Notes under the pieces: generated by a model
Told to the model about the DNA's origin: nothing
Database searches by the model: none
Seen by the model: the letters and a program-made list of their open reading frames with translations, nothing else
Part shown: positions 63,480-64,000 of the stretch, piece after piece
How positions within the stretch are numbered: the first letter of the stretch is position 1
How the letters are laid out: every line of letters begins with the position of its first letter
Program-made: the position numbers and the translations under genes
Source: Rutpela maculata
Lineage: Eukaryota > Arthropoda > Insecta > Coleoptera > Cerambycidae
Assembly: GCA_936432065.2 (NCBI GenBank)
Contig: OW386286.2
Span: forward strand, 22,317,179 to 22,381,178
Length of the DNA: 64,000 nucleotides
Reading direction: 5' to 3'

Positions 63480-64000
63480 GAAGGATGGATGTACAATGGA
63501 AGTACGTTGATGTACATCCCTTAGACGGCAGAAAATGTACGTACATTGAAAGCTCATTTGTAGTGGTCAAATGTCGACCTTTTATGGACGTACAGAGGAC
63601 GTACTAAAATTTACTAAGCTGTAGGATGAAAAATGGATGTACAGTAGACGTACATTGATGTGCATCCCTTATATGGAGGAAAATGTACGTACAATGGGAG
63701 TCCATTTCTAATGGTAAAATGTAGAACTTTTGTGGACGTCCACTGGACTTAGATGGCAGAAAATGTACGTAAAATGTCCATTTGTAATGGTCAAATGTCG
63801 AACTTTTATGGACGTACAGAGGACGTACCAAAATTTATTAAGCTGTAGAAGGATGAAAAATGGATGTACAGTAGACGTACATTGATGTGCATATGGAGGA
63901 AAATGTACGTACAATGGGAGTCCATTTCTAATTGTAAAATGTAGAACTTTTGTGGACGTTCACTGGACGTACCAAATGTGCTAAACTATAGAAGGATAAA
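63480..64000 (-). repeat. Second GTACGTAC-rich tandem array, about 222-bp unit
   Basis: ATGAAAAATGGATGTACAGT occurs at about 63626 and 63853; each unit has two related halves with AAAATGTACGTAC, TCCATTT and TTTTGTGGACGT or TTTTATGGACGTAC. It runs off the end of the window and probably belongs to the same large element as 62209-63090. Confidence 0.8.

Overview
The window is AT-rich, intron-bearing, repeat-dominated animal DNA, and the genes point to an insect. It carries part of tan (the N-beta-alanyldopamine/carcinine hydrolase of arthropod pigmentation and vision), a selenoprotein K homologue with cysteine in the selenocysteine position (as in insect lineages that lost selenoproteins), PIG-C of the GPI-anchor pathway, and ribosomal protein eL36 with a TOP-like leader. 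An order is not provable from this; Sec-free insects such as many beetles fit.

Layout. 0.4-1.4 kb: nested hAT-type MITEs inside a perfect 409-bp tandem duplication. 1.5-6.5 kb: a nearly intact Ty3/gypsy LTR retrotransposon of the CsRn1 type on the minus strand, with LTRs differing at one position, a 5-bp target duplication, a CHCC Gag knuckle and a tRNA-Trp-like primer site. 7.5-12.5 kb: MITEs and nested non-autonomous DNA elements built from ACGT-centred palindromes. 14.3-18.6 kb: a tRNA-derived SINE head, a minisatellite, and a Penelope-like relic split by a 2.7-kb hAT element. 20.7-29.4 kb: the last four recognisable exons of tan (+), with a 7-kb intron full of LINE and DNA-element insertions. 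30-43 kb: SINE, hAT, foldback and mariner relics, no confident gene. 44.1-45.2 kb: selK (-), four exons. 45.5-47.0 kb: hAT and palindromic MITEs. 47.3-48.2 kb: PIG-C (+), intronless. 48.6-55.6 kb: three LINE relics, one split by a 2.75-kb element with long terminal inverted repeats, a 3-bp TAA target duplication and a decayed gene for a cysteine-rich (CXC) protein. 55.9-56.4 kb: eL36 (-). 57-64 kb: a GC-rich island, one probable terminal exon (-), perfect-TSD hAT MITEs, and a tandem array rich in GTACGTAC and GGACGTCC.

The host genes are functionally unrelated neighbours; nothing suggests an operon or cluster. The notable structure is in the mobile DNA: insertions nested in insertions that can be ordered in time, and several repeat families in which clusters of different palindromes sharing an ACGT core make up the element, two of them sharing a common internal core. 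All coordinates were read by eye; no alignment or database search was run.
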